DNA from: Eupeodes corollae
Taxonomy: Eukaryota > Arthropoda > Insecta > Diptera > Syrphidae
Reading direction: 5' to 3'
Length of the DNA: 64,000 nucleotides
NCBI RefSeq assembly: GCF_945859685.1
Contig: NW_026605681.1
Span: 204,952-268,951, forward strand
A model generated the notes under the pieces. That model saw nothing but the letters and a program-made list of their open reading frames with translations. It had not been told where the DNA came from and made no database searches. The position numbers and the translations under genes were made by a program. Below, one piece after another: positions 36,769 through 50,634 of the stretch; positions within the stretch are counted from its first letter, which is position 1, and each line of letters starts with the position of its first letter.

Positions 36769-39330
36769 CATACATCAAAATGTAGATAATGAATAGGCGC
36801 AACTTTTCCTAGAACATACCCCACCTCTATCTTTAACCCTTGACCTAATTACATGCTGTGGAACGAAAGTTGTATTACTAAAATCGTTCTACAAGCCGAC
36901 AGTGGTGGCCGACAAAAATGTACCATATATCAAAATGTAGATAATGAATAGGCGCAACTTTTCTTAGAACATACCCCACCTCTGTCTTCAACCCTTGACC
37001 TAATTACATGCTGTGGAACGAAAGTTGTACTACTAAAATAGTTCTACAAGCCGACAGTGGTGGCCGACAAAAATGTACCATATATCAAAATGTAGATAAT
37101 GAATAGGCGCTACTTTTCCTAGAACATACCCCACCTCTATCTTCAACCCTTGACCCAATTACATGCTGTGGAACAAAATTTGTTCTACTAAAATCGATCT
37201 ACAAGCCGACAGTGGTGGCCGACAAAAATGTACCATATACCAAAATGTAGGTAATGAATAGGCGCAACTTTTCCTAGAACATACCCCACCTCTATCTTCA
37301 ACCCTTGACCTAATTACATGCTGTGGAACAAAATTTGTTCTACTAAAATCGATCTACAAGCCGACAGTGGTGGCCGACAAAAATGTACCATATACCAAAA
37401 TGTAGGTAATGAATAGGCGCAACTTTTCCTAGAACATACCCCACCTCTATCTTCAACCCTTGACCCAATTACATGCTGTGGAACAAAATTTGTTCTACTA
37501 AAATCGATCTACAAGCCGACAGTGGTGGCCGACAAAAATGTACCATATACCAAAATGTAGGTAATGAATAGGCGCAACTTTTCCTAGAACATACCCCACC
37601 TCTATCTTCAACCCTTGACCTAATTACATGCTGTGGAACAAAATTTGTTCTACTAAAATCGATCTACAAGCCGACAGTGGTGGCCGACAAAAATGTACCA
37701 TATACCAAAATGTAGGTAATGAATAGGCGCTTTTTTCCTAGAACATACCCCACCTCTATCTTCAACCCTTGACCTAATTACATGCTGTGGAACGAAAGTT
37801 GTACTACTAAAATCGTTCTACAAGCCGACAGTGGTGGCCGACAAAAATGTACCATATATCAAAATGTAGATAATGAATAGGCGCAACTTTTCCTAGAACA
37901 TACCCCACCTCTATCTTCAACCCTTGACCTAATTACATGCTGTGGAACGAAATTTGTTCTACTAAAATCGTTCTACAAGCCGACAGTGGTGGCCGACAAA
38001 AATGTACCATATACCAAAATGTAGGTAATGAATAGGCGCAACTTTTCTTAGAACATACCCCACCTCTGTCTTCAATCCTTGACCTAATTACATGCTGTGG
38101 AACGAAAGTTGTACTACTAAAATCGTTCTACAAGCCGACAGTGGTGGCCGACAAAAATGTACTATATATCAAAATGTAGATAATAAATAGGCGCAACTTT
38201 TCCTAGAACATACCCCAACTCTATCTTCAACCCTTGACACAATTACATGCTGTGGAACGAAAGTTGTACTACTAAAATCGTTCTACAAGCCGACAGTGGT
38301 GGCCGACAAAAATGTACCATATATCAAAATGTAGGAAATGAATAGGCGCAACTTTTCCTAGAACATACCCCACCTCTATCTTCAACCCTTGACCTACTTA
38401 CATGCTGTGGAACGAAATTTGTTCTACTAAAATCGTTCTACAAGCCGACGGTGGTGGCCGACAAAAATTTACCATATACTAAAATGTAGGTAATGAATAG
38501 GCGCAACTTTTCCTAGAACATACCCCACCTCTATCTTCAACCCTTGACCTAATTACATGCTGTGGAACAAAAGTTGTACTACTAAAATCGTTCTACAAGC
38601 CGACAGTGGCGGCCGACAAAAATATTCCATATACCAAAATGTAGGTAATGAATAGGCGCAACTTTTCTTAGAACATACCCCACCTCTGTCTTCAATCCTT
38701 GACCTAATTACATGCTTTGGAACGAAAGTTGTACTACTAAAATCGTTCTACAAGCCGACAGTGGTGGCCGACAAAAATGTACCATAAATCAAAATGTAGA
38801 TAATGAATAGGCGCAACTTTTCCTAGAACATACCCCACCTCTATCTTCAACCCTTGACCTAATTACATGCTGTGGAACAAAATTTGTTCTACTAAAATCG
38901 ATCTACAAGCCGACAGTGGTGGCCGACAAAAATGTACCATATACCAAAATGTAGGTAATGAATAGGCGCAACTTTTCCTAGAACATAACCCACCTCTATC
39001 TTCAACCCTTGACACAATTACATGCTGTGGAACGAAAGTTGTACTACTAAAATCGTTCTACAAGCCGACAGTGGTGGCCGACAAAAATGTACCATATATC
39101 AAAATGTAGATAATGAATAGGCGCAACTTTTCTTAGAACATACCCCACCTCTGTCTTCAACCCTTGACCTAATTACATGCTGTGGAACGAAACTTGTACT
39201 ACTAAAATCGTTCTACAAGCCGACAGTGGTGGCCGACAAAAATGTACCATATATCAAAATGTAGATAATGAATAGGCGCAACTTTTCCTAGAACATACCC
39301 CACCTCTATCTTCAACCCTTGACCTAATTA
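36769..39330. repeat. Poly-T-tagged module, copy 2
   Basis: The tag is aggcgctttttt at 37,725, 2,944 bp after the first (19 x 155 less the one deleted base). It matches 33,825-35,690 to about 38,634, then continues with cataaatc near 38,783 and cataaccc near 38,986. The same continuing order is found at 47,940-49,320, offset 10,213 bp. Confidence 0.82.
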
Positions 39331-40260
39331 CATGCAGTGGAACGAAAATTGTACTACTAAAATCGATCTACAAGCCGACAGTGGTGGCCGACAAAAATGT
39401 ACCATATACCAAAATGTAGGTAATGAATAGGCGCAACTTTTCCTAGAACATACCCCACCTCTATCTTCAACCCTTGACCTAATTACATGCTGTGGAACGA
39501 AAATTGTACTACTAAAATCGATCTACAAGCCGACAGTGGTGGCCGACAAAAATGTACCATACATCAAAATGTAGATAATGAATAAGCGCAACTTTTCCTA
39601 GAACATACCCCACCTCTATCTTCAACCCTTGACCTAATTACATGCTGTGGAACGAAAGTTGTACTACTAAAATCGTTCTACAAGCCGACAGTGGTGGCCG
39701 ACAAAAATGTACCATATATCAAAATGTAGATAATGAATAGGCGCAACTTTTCCTAGAACATACCCCACCTCTATCTTCAACCCTTGACCTAATTACATGC
39801 AGTGGAACGAAAATTGTACTACTAAAATCGATCTACAAGCCGACAGTGGTGGCCGACAAAAATGTACCATATACCAAAATGTAGGTAATGAATAGGCGCA
39901 ACTTTTCCTAGAACATACCCCACCTCTATCTTCAACCCTTGACCTAATTACATGCAGTGGAACGAAAATTGTACTACTAAAATCGATCTACAAGCCGACA
40001 GTGGTGGCCGACAAAAATGTACCATATACCAAAATGTAGGTAATGAATAGGCGCAACTTTTCCTAGAACATACCCCACCTCTATCTTCAACCCTTGACCT
40101 AATTACATGCTGTGGAACGAAAATTGTACTACTAAAATCGATCTACAAGCCGACAGTGGTGGCCGACAAAAATGTACCATACATCAAAATGTAGATAATG
40201 AATAAGCGCAACTTTTCCTAGAACATATCCCACCTCTATCTTCAACCCTTGACCTAATTA
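39331..40260. repeat. Short-range 1-, 3- and 4-monomer expansions
   Basis: The variant catgcagtgg occurs at 39,331, 39,796 and 39,951, that is 465 bp (three monomers) and 155 bp (one monomer) apart. The catacatc/aataagcg monomer occurs near 39,558 and 40,178, 620 bp (four monomers) apart. This is local slippage-scale expansion on top of the longer HORs. Confidence 0.82.
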
Positions 40261-40329
40261 CATGCTGTGGAACGAAAGTTGTACTACTAAAATCGTTCTA
40301 CAAGCCGACAGTGGTGGCCGACAAAAATG

Positions 40330-41430
40330 TACCATACATCAAAATGTAGATAATGAATAGGCGCAACTTTTCCTAGAACATACCCCACGTCTATCTTCAA
40401 CCCTTGATCTAATTACATGCTATGGAACGAAAGTTGTACTACTAAAATCGTTCTACAAGCCGACAGTGGTGGCCGACAAAAAAGTACAATATACCAAAAT
40501 GTAGGTAATGAATCTGCGCAACTTTTCCTAGAACATACCTTACCTCTATCTTCAACCCTTGACCTAATTACATGCTATGGAACGAAAGTTGTACTACTAA
40601 AATCGTTCTACAAGCCGACAGTGGTGGCCGACAAAAATGTACTATATACCAAAATGTAGGTAATGAATAGGCGCAAGTTTTCCTAGAACATACCCACCTC
40701 TATCTTCAACCCTTGACCTAATTACATGCTGTGGAACGAAAGTTGTACTACTAAAATCGTTCTACAAGCCGACAGTGGTGGCCGAAAAAAATGTTCCATA
40801 TATCAAAATGTAGATAATGAATAGGCGCAACTTTTCCTAGAACATACCCCACCTCTATCTTCAACCCTTGACCTAATTACATGCTGTGGAACGAAAGTTG
40901 TACTACTTAAATCGTTCTACAAGCCGACAGTGGTGGCCGACAAAAATATACCATACATCAAAATGTAGGTAATGAATAGGCGCAACTTTTCCTAGAACAT
41001 ACCCCACCTCTATCTTCAACCCTTGATCTAATTACATGCTATCGAACGAAAGTTGTACTACTAAAATCGTTCTACAAGCCGACAGTGGTGGCCGACAAAA
41101 ATGTACCATACACCAAAATGTAGGTAATGAATAGGCGCAACTTTTCCTAGAACATACCCCACCTCTATCTTCAACCCTTGACCTAATTGCATGCTGTGGA
41201 ACGAAAGTTGTACTACTAAAATCGTTCTACAAGCCGACAGTGGTGGCCGACAAAAATGTACCATATATCAAAATGTAGATAATGAATAGGCGCAACTTTT
41301 CCTAGAACATACCCCACCTCTATCTTCAACCCTTGACCTAATTACATGCTATGGAACGAAAGTTGTACTACTAAAATCGTTCTACAACCCGACAGTGGTG
41401 GCCGACAAAAATGTACTATATACCAAAATG
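40330..41430. repeat. Relative of the 12-monomer repeat
   Basis: Seven monomers matching those at 52.56-53.57 and 54.42-55.43 kb. Shared private variants are gaatctgcgc near 40,511 (TAG to TCT, two adjacent changes), catacccacc near 40,690 (one C lost), ccgaaaaaaatg near 40,784, tacttaaatcg near 40,904 and gctatcgaacg near 41,038. All three copies carry the one-base deletion, so it predates the duplications. No gene; the frames at 40,417 (plus) and 41,061 (minus) are stop-loss artefacts. Confidence 0.85.
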
Positions 41431-43650
41431 TAGGTAATGAATAGGCGCAACTTTTCCTAGAACATACCCCATCTCTATCTTCAACCCTTGACCTAATTAC
41501 ATGCTATGGAACGAAAGTTGTACTACTAAAATCGTTCTACAAGCCGACAGTGGTGGCCGACAAAAATTTACCATATATCAAAATGTAGATAATGAATAGG
41601 CGCAACTTTTCCTAGAACATACCCCACCTCTATCTTCAACCCTTGACCTAATTACATGCTGTGGAACGAAAGTTGTATTACTAAAATCGTTCTACAAGCC
41701 GACAGTGGTGGCCGACAAAAATGTACCATATATCAAAATGTAGATAATGAATAGGCGCAACTTTTCTTAGAACATACCCCACCTCTGTCTTCAACCCTTG
41801 ACCTAATTACATGCTGTGGAACGAAAGTTGTACTACTAAAATCGTTCTACAAGCCGACAGTGGTGGCCGACAAAAATGTACCATATATCAAAATGTAGAT
41901 AATGAATAGGCGCTACTTTTCCTAGAACATACCCCACCTCTATCTTCAACCCTTGACCCAATTACATGCTGTGGAACAAAATTTGTTCTACTAAAATCGA
42001 TCTACAAGCCGACAGTGGTGGCCGACAAAAATGTACCATATACCAAAATGTAGGTAATGAATAGGCGCAACTTTTCCTAGAACATACCCCACCTCTATCT
42101 TCAACCCTTGACCTAATTACATGCTGTGGAACAAAATTTGTTCTACTAAAATCGATCTACAAGCCGACAGTGGTGGCCGACAAAAATGTACCATATACCA
42201 AAATGTAGGTAATGAATAGGCACTTTTTTCCTAGAACATACCCCACCTCTATCTTCAACCCTTGACCTAATTACATGCTGTGGAACGAAAGTTGTACTAC
42301 TAAAATCGTTCTACAAGCCGACAGTGGTGGCCGACAAAAATGTACCATATATCAAAATGTAGATAATGAATAGGCGCAACTTTTCCTAGAACATACCCCA
42401 CCTCTATCTTCAACCCTTGACCTAATTACATGCTGTGGAACGAAATTTGTTCTACTAAAATCGTTCTACAAGCCGACAGTGGTGGCCGACAAAAATGTAC
42501 CATATACCAAAATGTAGGTAATGAATAGGCGCAACTTTTTTTAGAACATACCCCACCTCTATCTTCAACCCTTGACACAATTACATGCTGTGGAACGAAA
42601 GTTGTACTACTAAAATCGTTCTACAAGCCGACAGTGGTGGCCGACAAAAATGTACCATATATCAAAATGTAGGAAATGAATAGGCGCAACTTTTCCTAGA
42701 ACATACCCCACCTCTATCTTCAACCCTTGACCTACTTACATGCTGTGGAACGAAATTTGTTCTACTAAAATCGTTCTACAAGCCGACAGTGGTGGCCGAC
42801 AAAAATGTACCATATACCAAAATGTAGGTAATGAATAGGCGCAACTTTTCCTAGAACATACCCCACCTCTATCTTCAACCCTTGACCTAATTACATGCTG
42901 TGGAACAAAAGTTGTACTACTAAAATTGTTCTACAAGCCGACAGTGGCGGCCGACAAAAATGTACCATATACCAAAATGTAGGTAATGAATAGGCGCAAC
43001 TTTTCTTAGAACATACCCCACCTCTGTCTTCAATCCTTGACCTAATTACATGCTGTGGAACGAAAGTTGTACTACTAAAATCGTTCTACAAGCCGACAGT
43101 GGTGGCCGACAAAAATGTACCATAAATCAAAATGTAGATAATGAATAGGCGCAACTTTTCCTAGAACATACCCCACCTCTATCTTCAACCCTTGACCTAA
43201 TTACATGCTGTGGAACAAAATTTGTTCTACTAAAATCGATCTACAAGCCGACAGTGGTGGCCGACAAAAATGTACCATATACCAAAATGTAGGTAATGAA
43301 TAGGCGCAACTTTTCTTAGAACATAACCCACCTCTATCTTCAACCCTTGACACAATTACATGCTGTGGAACGAAAGTTGTACTACTAAAATCGTTCTACA
43401 AGCCGACAGTGGTGGCCGACAAAAATGTACCGTATATCAAAATGTAGATAATGAATAGGCGCAACTTTTCGTAGAACATACCCCACCTCTATCTTCAACC
43501 CTTGACCTAATTACATGCTGTGGAACGAAAGTTGTACTACTAAAATCGTTCTACAAGCCGACAGTGGTGGCCGACAAAAATGTACCATATATCAAAATGT
43601 AGATAATGAATAGGCGCAACTTTTCCTAGAACATACACCACCTCTATCTT
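41431..43650. repeat. Poly-T-tagged module, copy 3 (shortened)
   Basis: The module order returns: aaaatttacc near 41,566, gcgctac near 41,910, then the tag at 42,218, which here reads aggcactttttt with an extra CpG transition. The ataaatagg/cccaactc monomers seen in the other copies are missing; the sequence passes from a gcaactttttttag monomer near 42,536 straight to the tgacacaatt monomer. About two monomers appear to have been lost by recombination. Confidence 0.78.
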
Positions 43651-44099
43651 CAACCCTTGACCTAATTACATGCTGTGGAACGAAAATTGTACTACTAAAA
43701 TCGATCTACAAGCCGACAGTGGTGGCCGACAAAAATGTACCATATATCAAAATGTAGATAGTGAATAGGCGCAACTTTTCCTAGAACATACCCCACCTCT
43801 ATCTTCAACCCTTGACCTAATTACATGCTGTGGAACGAAATTTGTTCTACTAAAATCGTTCTACAAGCCGACAGTGGTGGCCGACAAAAATGTACCGTAT
43901 ACCAAAATGTAGGTAATGAATAGGCGCAACTTTTCTTAGAACATACCCCACCTCTGTCTTCAACCCTTGACCTAATTACATGCTGTGGAACGAAATTTGT
44001 TCTACTAAAATCGTTCTACAAGCCGACAGTGGTGGCCGACAAAAATGTACCATATACTAAAATGTAGGTAATGAATAGGCGCAACTTTTCCTAGAACAT

Positions 44100-45560
44100 A
44101 CCCCACCTCTATCTTCAACCCTTGACCTAATTACATGCTGGGGAACAAAATTTGTTCTACTAAAATCGTTCTACAAGCCGACAGTGGTGGCCGACAAAAA
44201 TGTACCATATATCAAAATGTAGGCGCAACTTTTCCTAGAACATACCCCACCTCTATCTTCAACCCTTGACCTAATTACATGCTGTGGAACGAAAGTTGTA
44301 CTACTAAAATCGTTCTACAAGCCGACAGTGGTGGCCGACAAAAATGTACCATATATCAAAATGTAGATAATGAATAGGCGCAACTTTTCTTAGAACATAC
44401 CCCACCTCTGTCAACCCTTGACCTAATTACATGCTGTGGAACGAAAGTTGTACTACTAAAATCGTTCTACAAGCCGACAGTGGTGGCCGACAAAAATGTA
44501 CCATATATCAAAATGTAGATAATGAATAGGCGCAACTTTTCCTAGAACATACCCCACCTCTATCTTCAACCCTTGACCTAATTACATGCTGTGGAACGAA
44601 AATTGTACTACTAAAATCGATCTACAAGCCGACAGTGGTGGCCGACAAAAATGTACCATATATCAAAATGTAGATAGTGAATAGGCGCAACTTTTCCTAG
44701 AACATACCCCACCTCTATCTTCAACTCTTGACCTAATTACATGCTGTGGAACGAAATTTGTTCTACTAAAATCGTTCTACAAGCCGACAGTGGTGGCCGA
44801 CAAAAATGTACCATATACCAAAATGTAGGTAATGAATAGGCGCAACTTTTCTTAGAACATACCCCACCTCTGTCTTCAACCCTTGACCTAATTACATGCT
44901 GTGGAACGAAATTTGTTCTACCAAAATCGTTCTACAAGCCGACAGTGGTGGCCGACAAAAATGTACCATATACCAAAATGTAGGTAATGAATAGGCGCAA
45001 CTTTTCTTAGAACATACCCCACCTCTGTCTTCAACCCTTGACCTAATTACATGCTGTGGAACGAAATTTGTTCTACTAAAATCGTTCTACAAGCCGACAG
45101 TGGTGGCCGACAAAAATGTACCATATACCAAAATGTAGGTAATGAATAGGCGCAACTTTTCTTAGAACATACCCCACCTCTGTCTTCAACCCTTGACCTA
45201 ATTACATGCTGTGGAACGAAATTTGTTCTACTAAAATCGTTCTACAAGCCAACAGTGGTGGCCGACAAAAATGTACCATATACTAAAATGTAGGTAATGA
45301 ATAGGCGCAACTTTTTCTAGAACATACCCCACCTCTATCTTCAACCCTTGACCTAATTACATGCTGTGGAACGAAAGTTGTACTACTAAAATCGATCTAC
45401 AAGCCGACAGTGGTGGCCGACAAAAATAAACAATATACCAAAATGTAGGTAATGAATAGGCGCAACTTTTCCTAGAACATACCCTACCTCTTTCTTCAAC
45501 CCTTGACCTTATTACATGCTGTGGAACAAAATTTGTTCTACTAAAATCGTTCTACAAGCC
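44100..45560. repeat. 10-monomer repeat, copy 1, with two internal deletions
   Basis: The variant gctggggaac occurs at about 44,138 and again 1,536 bp later, near 45,674. That is 1,550 less 14 bp, because this copy has an 11-bp deletion at 44,220/44,221 and a 3-bp deletion near 44,411. Other shared markers are ctaccaaaatcg near 44,928 and 46,478, and caatatac near 45,430 and 46,980. The deletions are absent from copy 2. Confidence 0.85.
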
Positions 45561-45639
45561 GACAGTGGTGGCCGACAAAAATGTACCATATACCAAAATG
45601 TAGGTAATGAATAGGCGCAACTTTTCCTAGAACATACCC

Positions 45640-47040
45640 CACCTCTATCTTCAACCCTTGACCTAATTACATGCTGGGGAACAAAATTTGTTCTACTAAA
45701 ATCGTTCTACAAGCCGACAGTGGTGGCCGACAAAAATGTACCATATATCAAAATGTAGATAATGAATAGGCGCAACTTTTCCTAGAACATACCCCACCTC
45801 TATCTTCAACCCTTGACCTAATTACATGCTGTGGAACGAAAGTTGTACTACTAAAATCGTTCTACAAGCCGACAGTGGTGGCCGACAAAAATGTACCATA
45901 TATCAAAATGTAGATAATGAATAGGCGCAACTTTTCTTAGAACATACCCCACCTCTGTCTTCAACCCTTGACCTAATTACATGCTGTGGAACGAAAGTTG
46001 TACTACTAAAATCGTTCTACAAGCCGACAGTGGTGGCCGACAAAAATGTACCATATATCAAAATATAGATAATGAATAGGCGCAACTTTTCCTAGAACAT
46101 ACCCCACCTCTATCTTCAACCCTTGACCTAATTACATGCTGTGGAACGAAAATTGTACTACTAAAATCGATCTACAAGCCGACAGTGGTGGCCGACAAAA
46201 ATGTACCATATATCAAAATGTAGATAGTGAATAGGCGCAACTTTTCCTAGAACATACCCCACCTCTATCTTCAACCCTTGACCTAATTACATGCTGTGGA
46301 ACGAAATTTGTTCTACTAAAATCGTTCTACAAGCCGACAGTGGTGGCCGACAAAAATGTACCGTATACCAAAATGTAGGTAATGAATAGGCGCAACTTTT
46401 CTTAGAACATACCCCACCTCTGTCTTCAACCCTTGACCTAATTACATGCTGTGGAACGAAATTTGTTCTACCAAAATCGTTCTACAAGCCGACAGTGGTG
46501 GCCGACAAAAATGTACCATATACCAAAATGTAGGTAATGAATAGGCGCAACTTTTCTTAGAACATACCCCACCTCTGTCTTCAACCCTTGACCTAATTAC
46601 ATGCTGTGGAACGAAATTTGTTCTACTAAAATCGTTCTACAAGCCGACAGTGGTGGCCGACAAAAATGTACCATATACCAAAATGTAGGTAATGAATAGG
46701 CGCAACTTTTCTTAGAACATACCCCACCTCTGTCTTCAACCCTTGACCTAATTACATGCTGTGGAACGAAATTTGTTCTACTAAAATCGTTCTACAAGCC
46801 GACAGTGGTGGCCGACAAAAATGTACCATATACTAAAATGTAGGTAATGAATAGGCGCAACTTTTTCTAGAACATACCCCACCTCTATCTTCAACCCTTG
46901 ACCTAATTACATGCTGTGGAACGAAAGTTGTACTACTAAAATCGATCTACAAGCCGACAGTGGTGGCCGACAAAAATATACAATATACTAAAATGTAGGT
47001 AATGAATAGGCGCAACTTTTCCTAGAACATACCCTACCTC
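45640..47040. repeat. 10-monomer repeat, copy 2, intact
   Basis: Same monomer order as copy 1 but without the 11- and 3-bp deletions. A private change is aaatatag near 46,064. From about 47,040 the sequence switches to a tgacacaatt monomer followed by a gcgctac monomer, and so joins the poly-T-tagged order again. Confidence 0.84.
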
Positions 47041-47937
47041 TATCTTCAACCCTTGACACAATTACATGCTGTGGAACGAAAGTTGTACTACTAAAATCTT
47101 TCTACAAGCCGACAGTGGTGGCCGACAAAAATGTACCATATATCAAAATGTAGATAATGAATAGGCGCTACTTTTCCTAGAACATACCCCACCTCTATCT
47201 TCAACCCTTGACCCAATTACATGCTGTGGAACAAAATTTGTTCTACTAAAATCGATCTACAAGCCGACAGTGGTGGCCGACAAAAATGTACCATATACCA
47301 AAATGTAGGTAATGAATAGGCGCAACTTTTCCTAGAACATACCCCACCTCTATCTTCAACCCTTGACCTAATTACATGCTGTGGAACGAAAGTTGTACTA
47401 CTAAAATCGTTCTACAAGCCGACAGTGGTGGCCGACAAAAATGTACCATATACCAAAATGTAGGTAATGAATAGGCGCAACTTTTCCTAGAACATAGCCC
47501 ACCTCTATCTTCAACCCTTGACCTAATTACATGCTGTGGAACAAAATTTGTTCTACTAAAATCGTTCTACAAGCCGACAGTGGTGGCCGACAAAAATGTA
47601 CCATATATCAAAATGTAGATAATGAATAGGCGCAACTTTTCCTACAACATACCTTACCTCTATCTTCAACCCTTGACCCAATTACATGCTGTGGAACAAA
47701 ATTTGTTCTACTAAAATCGATCTACAAGCCGACAGTGGTGGCCGACAAAAATGTACCATATACCAAAATGTAGGTAATGAATAGGCGCAACTTTTCCTAG
47801 AACATAACCCACCTCTATCTTCAACCCTTGACACAATTACATGCTGTGGAACAAAATTTGTTCTACTAAAATCGATCTACAAGCCGACAGTGGTGGCCGA
47901 CAAAAATGTACCATATACCAAAATGTAGGTAATGAAT
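47041..47937. repeat. Connecting monomers before poly-T tag
   Basis: About six monomers in register that assemble short pieces of earlier segments: catagccc near 47,493 as at about 28,450, cctacaacataccttacc near 47,642, and cataaccc near 47,803. No length change and no gene. Confidence 0.75.
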
Positions 47938-49550
47938 AGGCGCTTTTTTCCTAGAACATACCCCACCTCTATCTTCAACCCTTGACCTAATTACATGCTG
48001 TGGAACGAAAGTTGTACTACTAAAATCGTTCTACAAGCCGACAGTGGTGGCCGACAAAAATGTACCATATATCAAAATGTAGATAATGAATAGGCGCAAC
48101 TTTTCCTAGAACATACCCCACCTCTATCTTCAACCCTTGACCTAATTACATGCTGTGGAACGAAATTTGTTCTACTAAAATCGTTCTACAAGCCGACAGT
48201 GGTGGCCGACAAAAATGTACCATATACCAAAATGTAGGTAATGAATAGGCGCAACTTTTCTTAGAACATACCCCACCTCTGTCTTCAATCCTTGACCTAA
48301 TTACATGCTGTGGAACGAAAGTTGTACTACTAAAATCGTTCTACAAGCCGACAGTGGTGGCCGACAAAAATGTACTATATATCAAAATGTAGATAATAAA
48401 TAGGCGCAACTTTTCCTAGAACATACCCCAACTCTATCTTCAACCCTTGACACAATTACATGCTGTGGAACGAAAGTTGTACTACTAAAATCGTTCTACA
48501 AGCCGACAGTGGTGGCCGACAAAAATGTACCATATATCAAAATGTAGGAAATAAATAGGCGCAACTTTTCCTAGAACATACCCCACCTCTATCTTCAACC
48601 CTTGACCTACATACATGCTGTGGAACGAAATTTGTTCTACTAAAATCGTTCTACAAGCCGACAGTGGTGGCCGACAAAAATGTACCATATACCAAAATGT
48701 AGGTAATGAATAGGCGCAACTTTTCCTAGAACATACCCCACCTCTATCTTCAACCCTTGACCTAATTACATGCTGTGGAACAAAAGTTGTACTACTAAAA
48801 TCGTTCTACAAGCCGACAGTGGCGGCCGACAAAAATGTACCATATACCAAAATGTAGGTAATGAATAGGCGCAACTTTTCTTAGAACATACCCCACCTCT
48901 GTCTTCAATCCTTGACCTAATTACATGCTGTGGAACGAAAGTTGTACTACTAAAATCGTTCTACAAGCCGAGAGTGGTGGCCGACAAAAATGTACCATAA
49001 ATCAAAATGTAGATAATGAATAGGCGCAACTTTTCCTAGAACATACCCCACCTCTATCTTCAACCCTTGACCTAATTACATGCTGTGGAACAAAATTTGT
49101 TCTACTAAAATCGATCTACAAGCCGACAGTGGTGGCCGACAAAAATTTACCATATACCAAAATGTAGGTAATGAATAGGCGCAACTTTTCCTAGAACATA
49201 ACCCACCTCTATCTTCAACCCTTGACACAATTACATGCTGTGGAACGAAAGTTGTACTACTAAAATCGTTCTACAAGCCGACAGTGGTGGCCGACAAAAA
49301 TGTACCATATATCAAAATGTAGATAATGAATAGGCGCAACTTTTCTTAGAACATACCCCACCTCTGTCTTCAACCCTTGACCTAATTACATGCTGTGGAA
49401 CGAAAGTTGTACTACTAAAATCGTTCTACAAGCCGACAGTGGTGGCCGACAAAAATGTACCATATATCAAAATGTAGATAATGAATAGGCGCAACTTTTC
49501 CTAGAACATACCCCACCTCTATCTTCAACCCTTGACCTAATTACATGCTG
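47938..49550. repeat. Poly-T-tagged module, copy 4, and 15-monomer spacing, copy 1
   Basis: The tag aggcgctttttt is at 47,938. The order then matches 37,725-39,320 at a constant 10,213 bp. The part from about 48,310 recurs 2,325 bp (15 monomers) later, with ataaataggcg near 48,395 and 50,720. The monomer near 48,610 reads acatacatgc, which removes a minus-strand stop and gives a 67-codon artefactual frame at 48,485-48,688. Confidence 0.82.
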
Positions 49551-50630
49551 TGGAACGAAATTTGTTCTACTAAAATCGTTCTACAAGCCGACAGTGGTGG
49601 CCAACAAAAATGTACCGTATACCAAAATGTAGGTAATGAATAGGCGCAACTTTTCCTAGAACATACACCACCTGTATCTTCAACCCTTGACCTAATTACA
49701 TGCTGTGGAACGAAATTTGTTCTGCTAAAATCGTTCTACAAGCCGACAGTGGTGGCCGACAAAAATGTACCATATACCAAAATGTAGGTAATGAATAGGC
49801 GCAACTTTTCCTAGAACATACCCCACCTCTATCTTCAACCCTTGACCTAATTACATGCTGTGGAACGAAAATTGTACTACTAAAATCGATCTACAAGCCG
49901 ACAGTGGTGGCCGACAAAAATGTACTATACATCAAAATGTAGATAATGAATAAGCGCAACTTTTCCTAGAACATACCCCACCTCTATCTTCAACCCTTGA
50001 CCTAATTACATGCTGTGGAACGAAAGTTGTACTACTAAAATCGATCTACAAGCCGACAGTGGTGGCCGACAAAAATGTACCATACATCAAAATGTAGATA
50101 ATGAATAGGCGCAACTTTTCCTAGAACATACCCCAACTCTATCTTCAACCCTTGACCTAATTACATGCTGTGGAACGAAAATTGTACTACTAAAATCGAT
50201 CTACAAGCAGACAGTGGTGGCCGACAAAAATGTACCATATATCAAAATGTAGATAGTGAATAGGCGCAACTTTTCCTAGAACATACCCCACCTCTATCTT
50301 CAACCCTTGACCTAATTACATGCTGTGGAACGGAATTTGTTCTACTAAAATCGTTCTACAAGCCGACAGTGGTGGCCGACAAAAATGTACCGTATACCAA
50401 AATGTAGGTAATGAATAGGCGCAACTTTTCCTAGAACATACACCACCTGTATCTTCAACCCTTGACCTAATTACATGCTGTGGAACGAAATTTGTTCTAC
50501 TAAAATCGTTCTACAAGCCGACAGTGGTGGCCGACAAAAATGTACCATATACCAAAATGTAGGTAATGAATAGGCGCAACTTTTTTTGGAACATACCCCA
50601 CCTCTATCTTCAACCCTTGACCTAATTACA
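49551..50630. repeat. Monomers between the 15-monomer-spaced copies
   Basis: About seven monomers with the caccacctgtatc variant near 49,667 and 50,441 (775 bp, five monomers apart), the aataagcg variant near 49,949, and a five-T run with ttgga near 50,585. This resembles 36,240-36,780. No gene and no length change. Confidence 0.75.
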
Positions 50631-50634
50631 TGCT

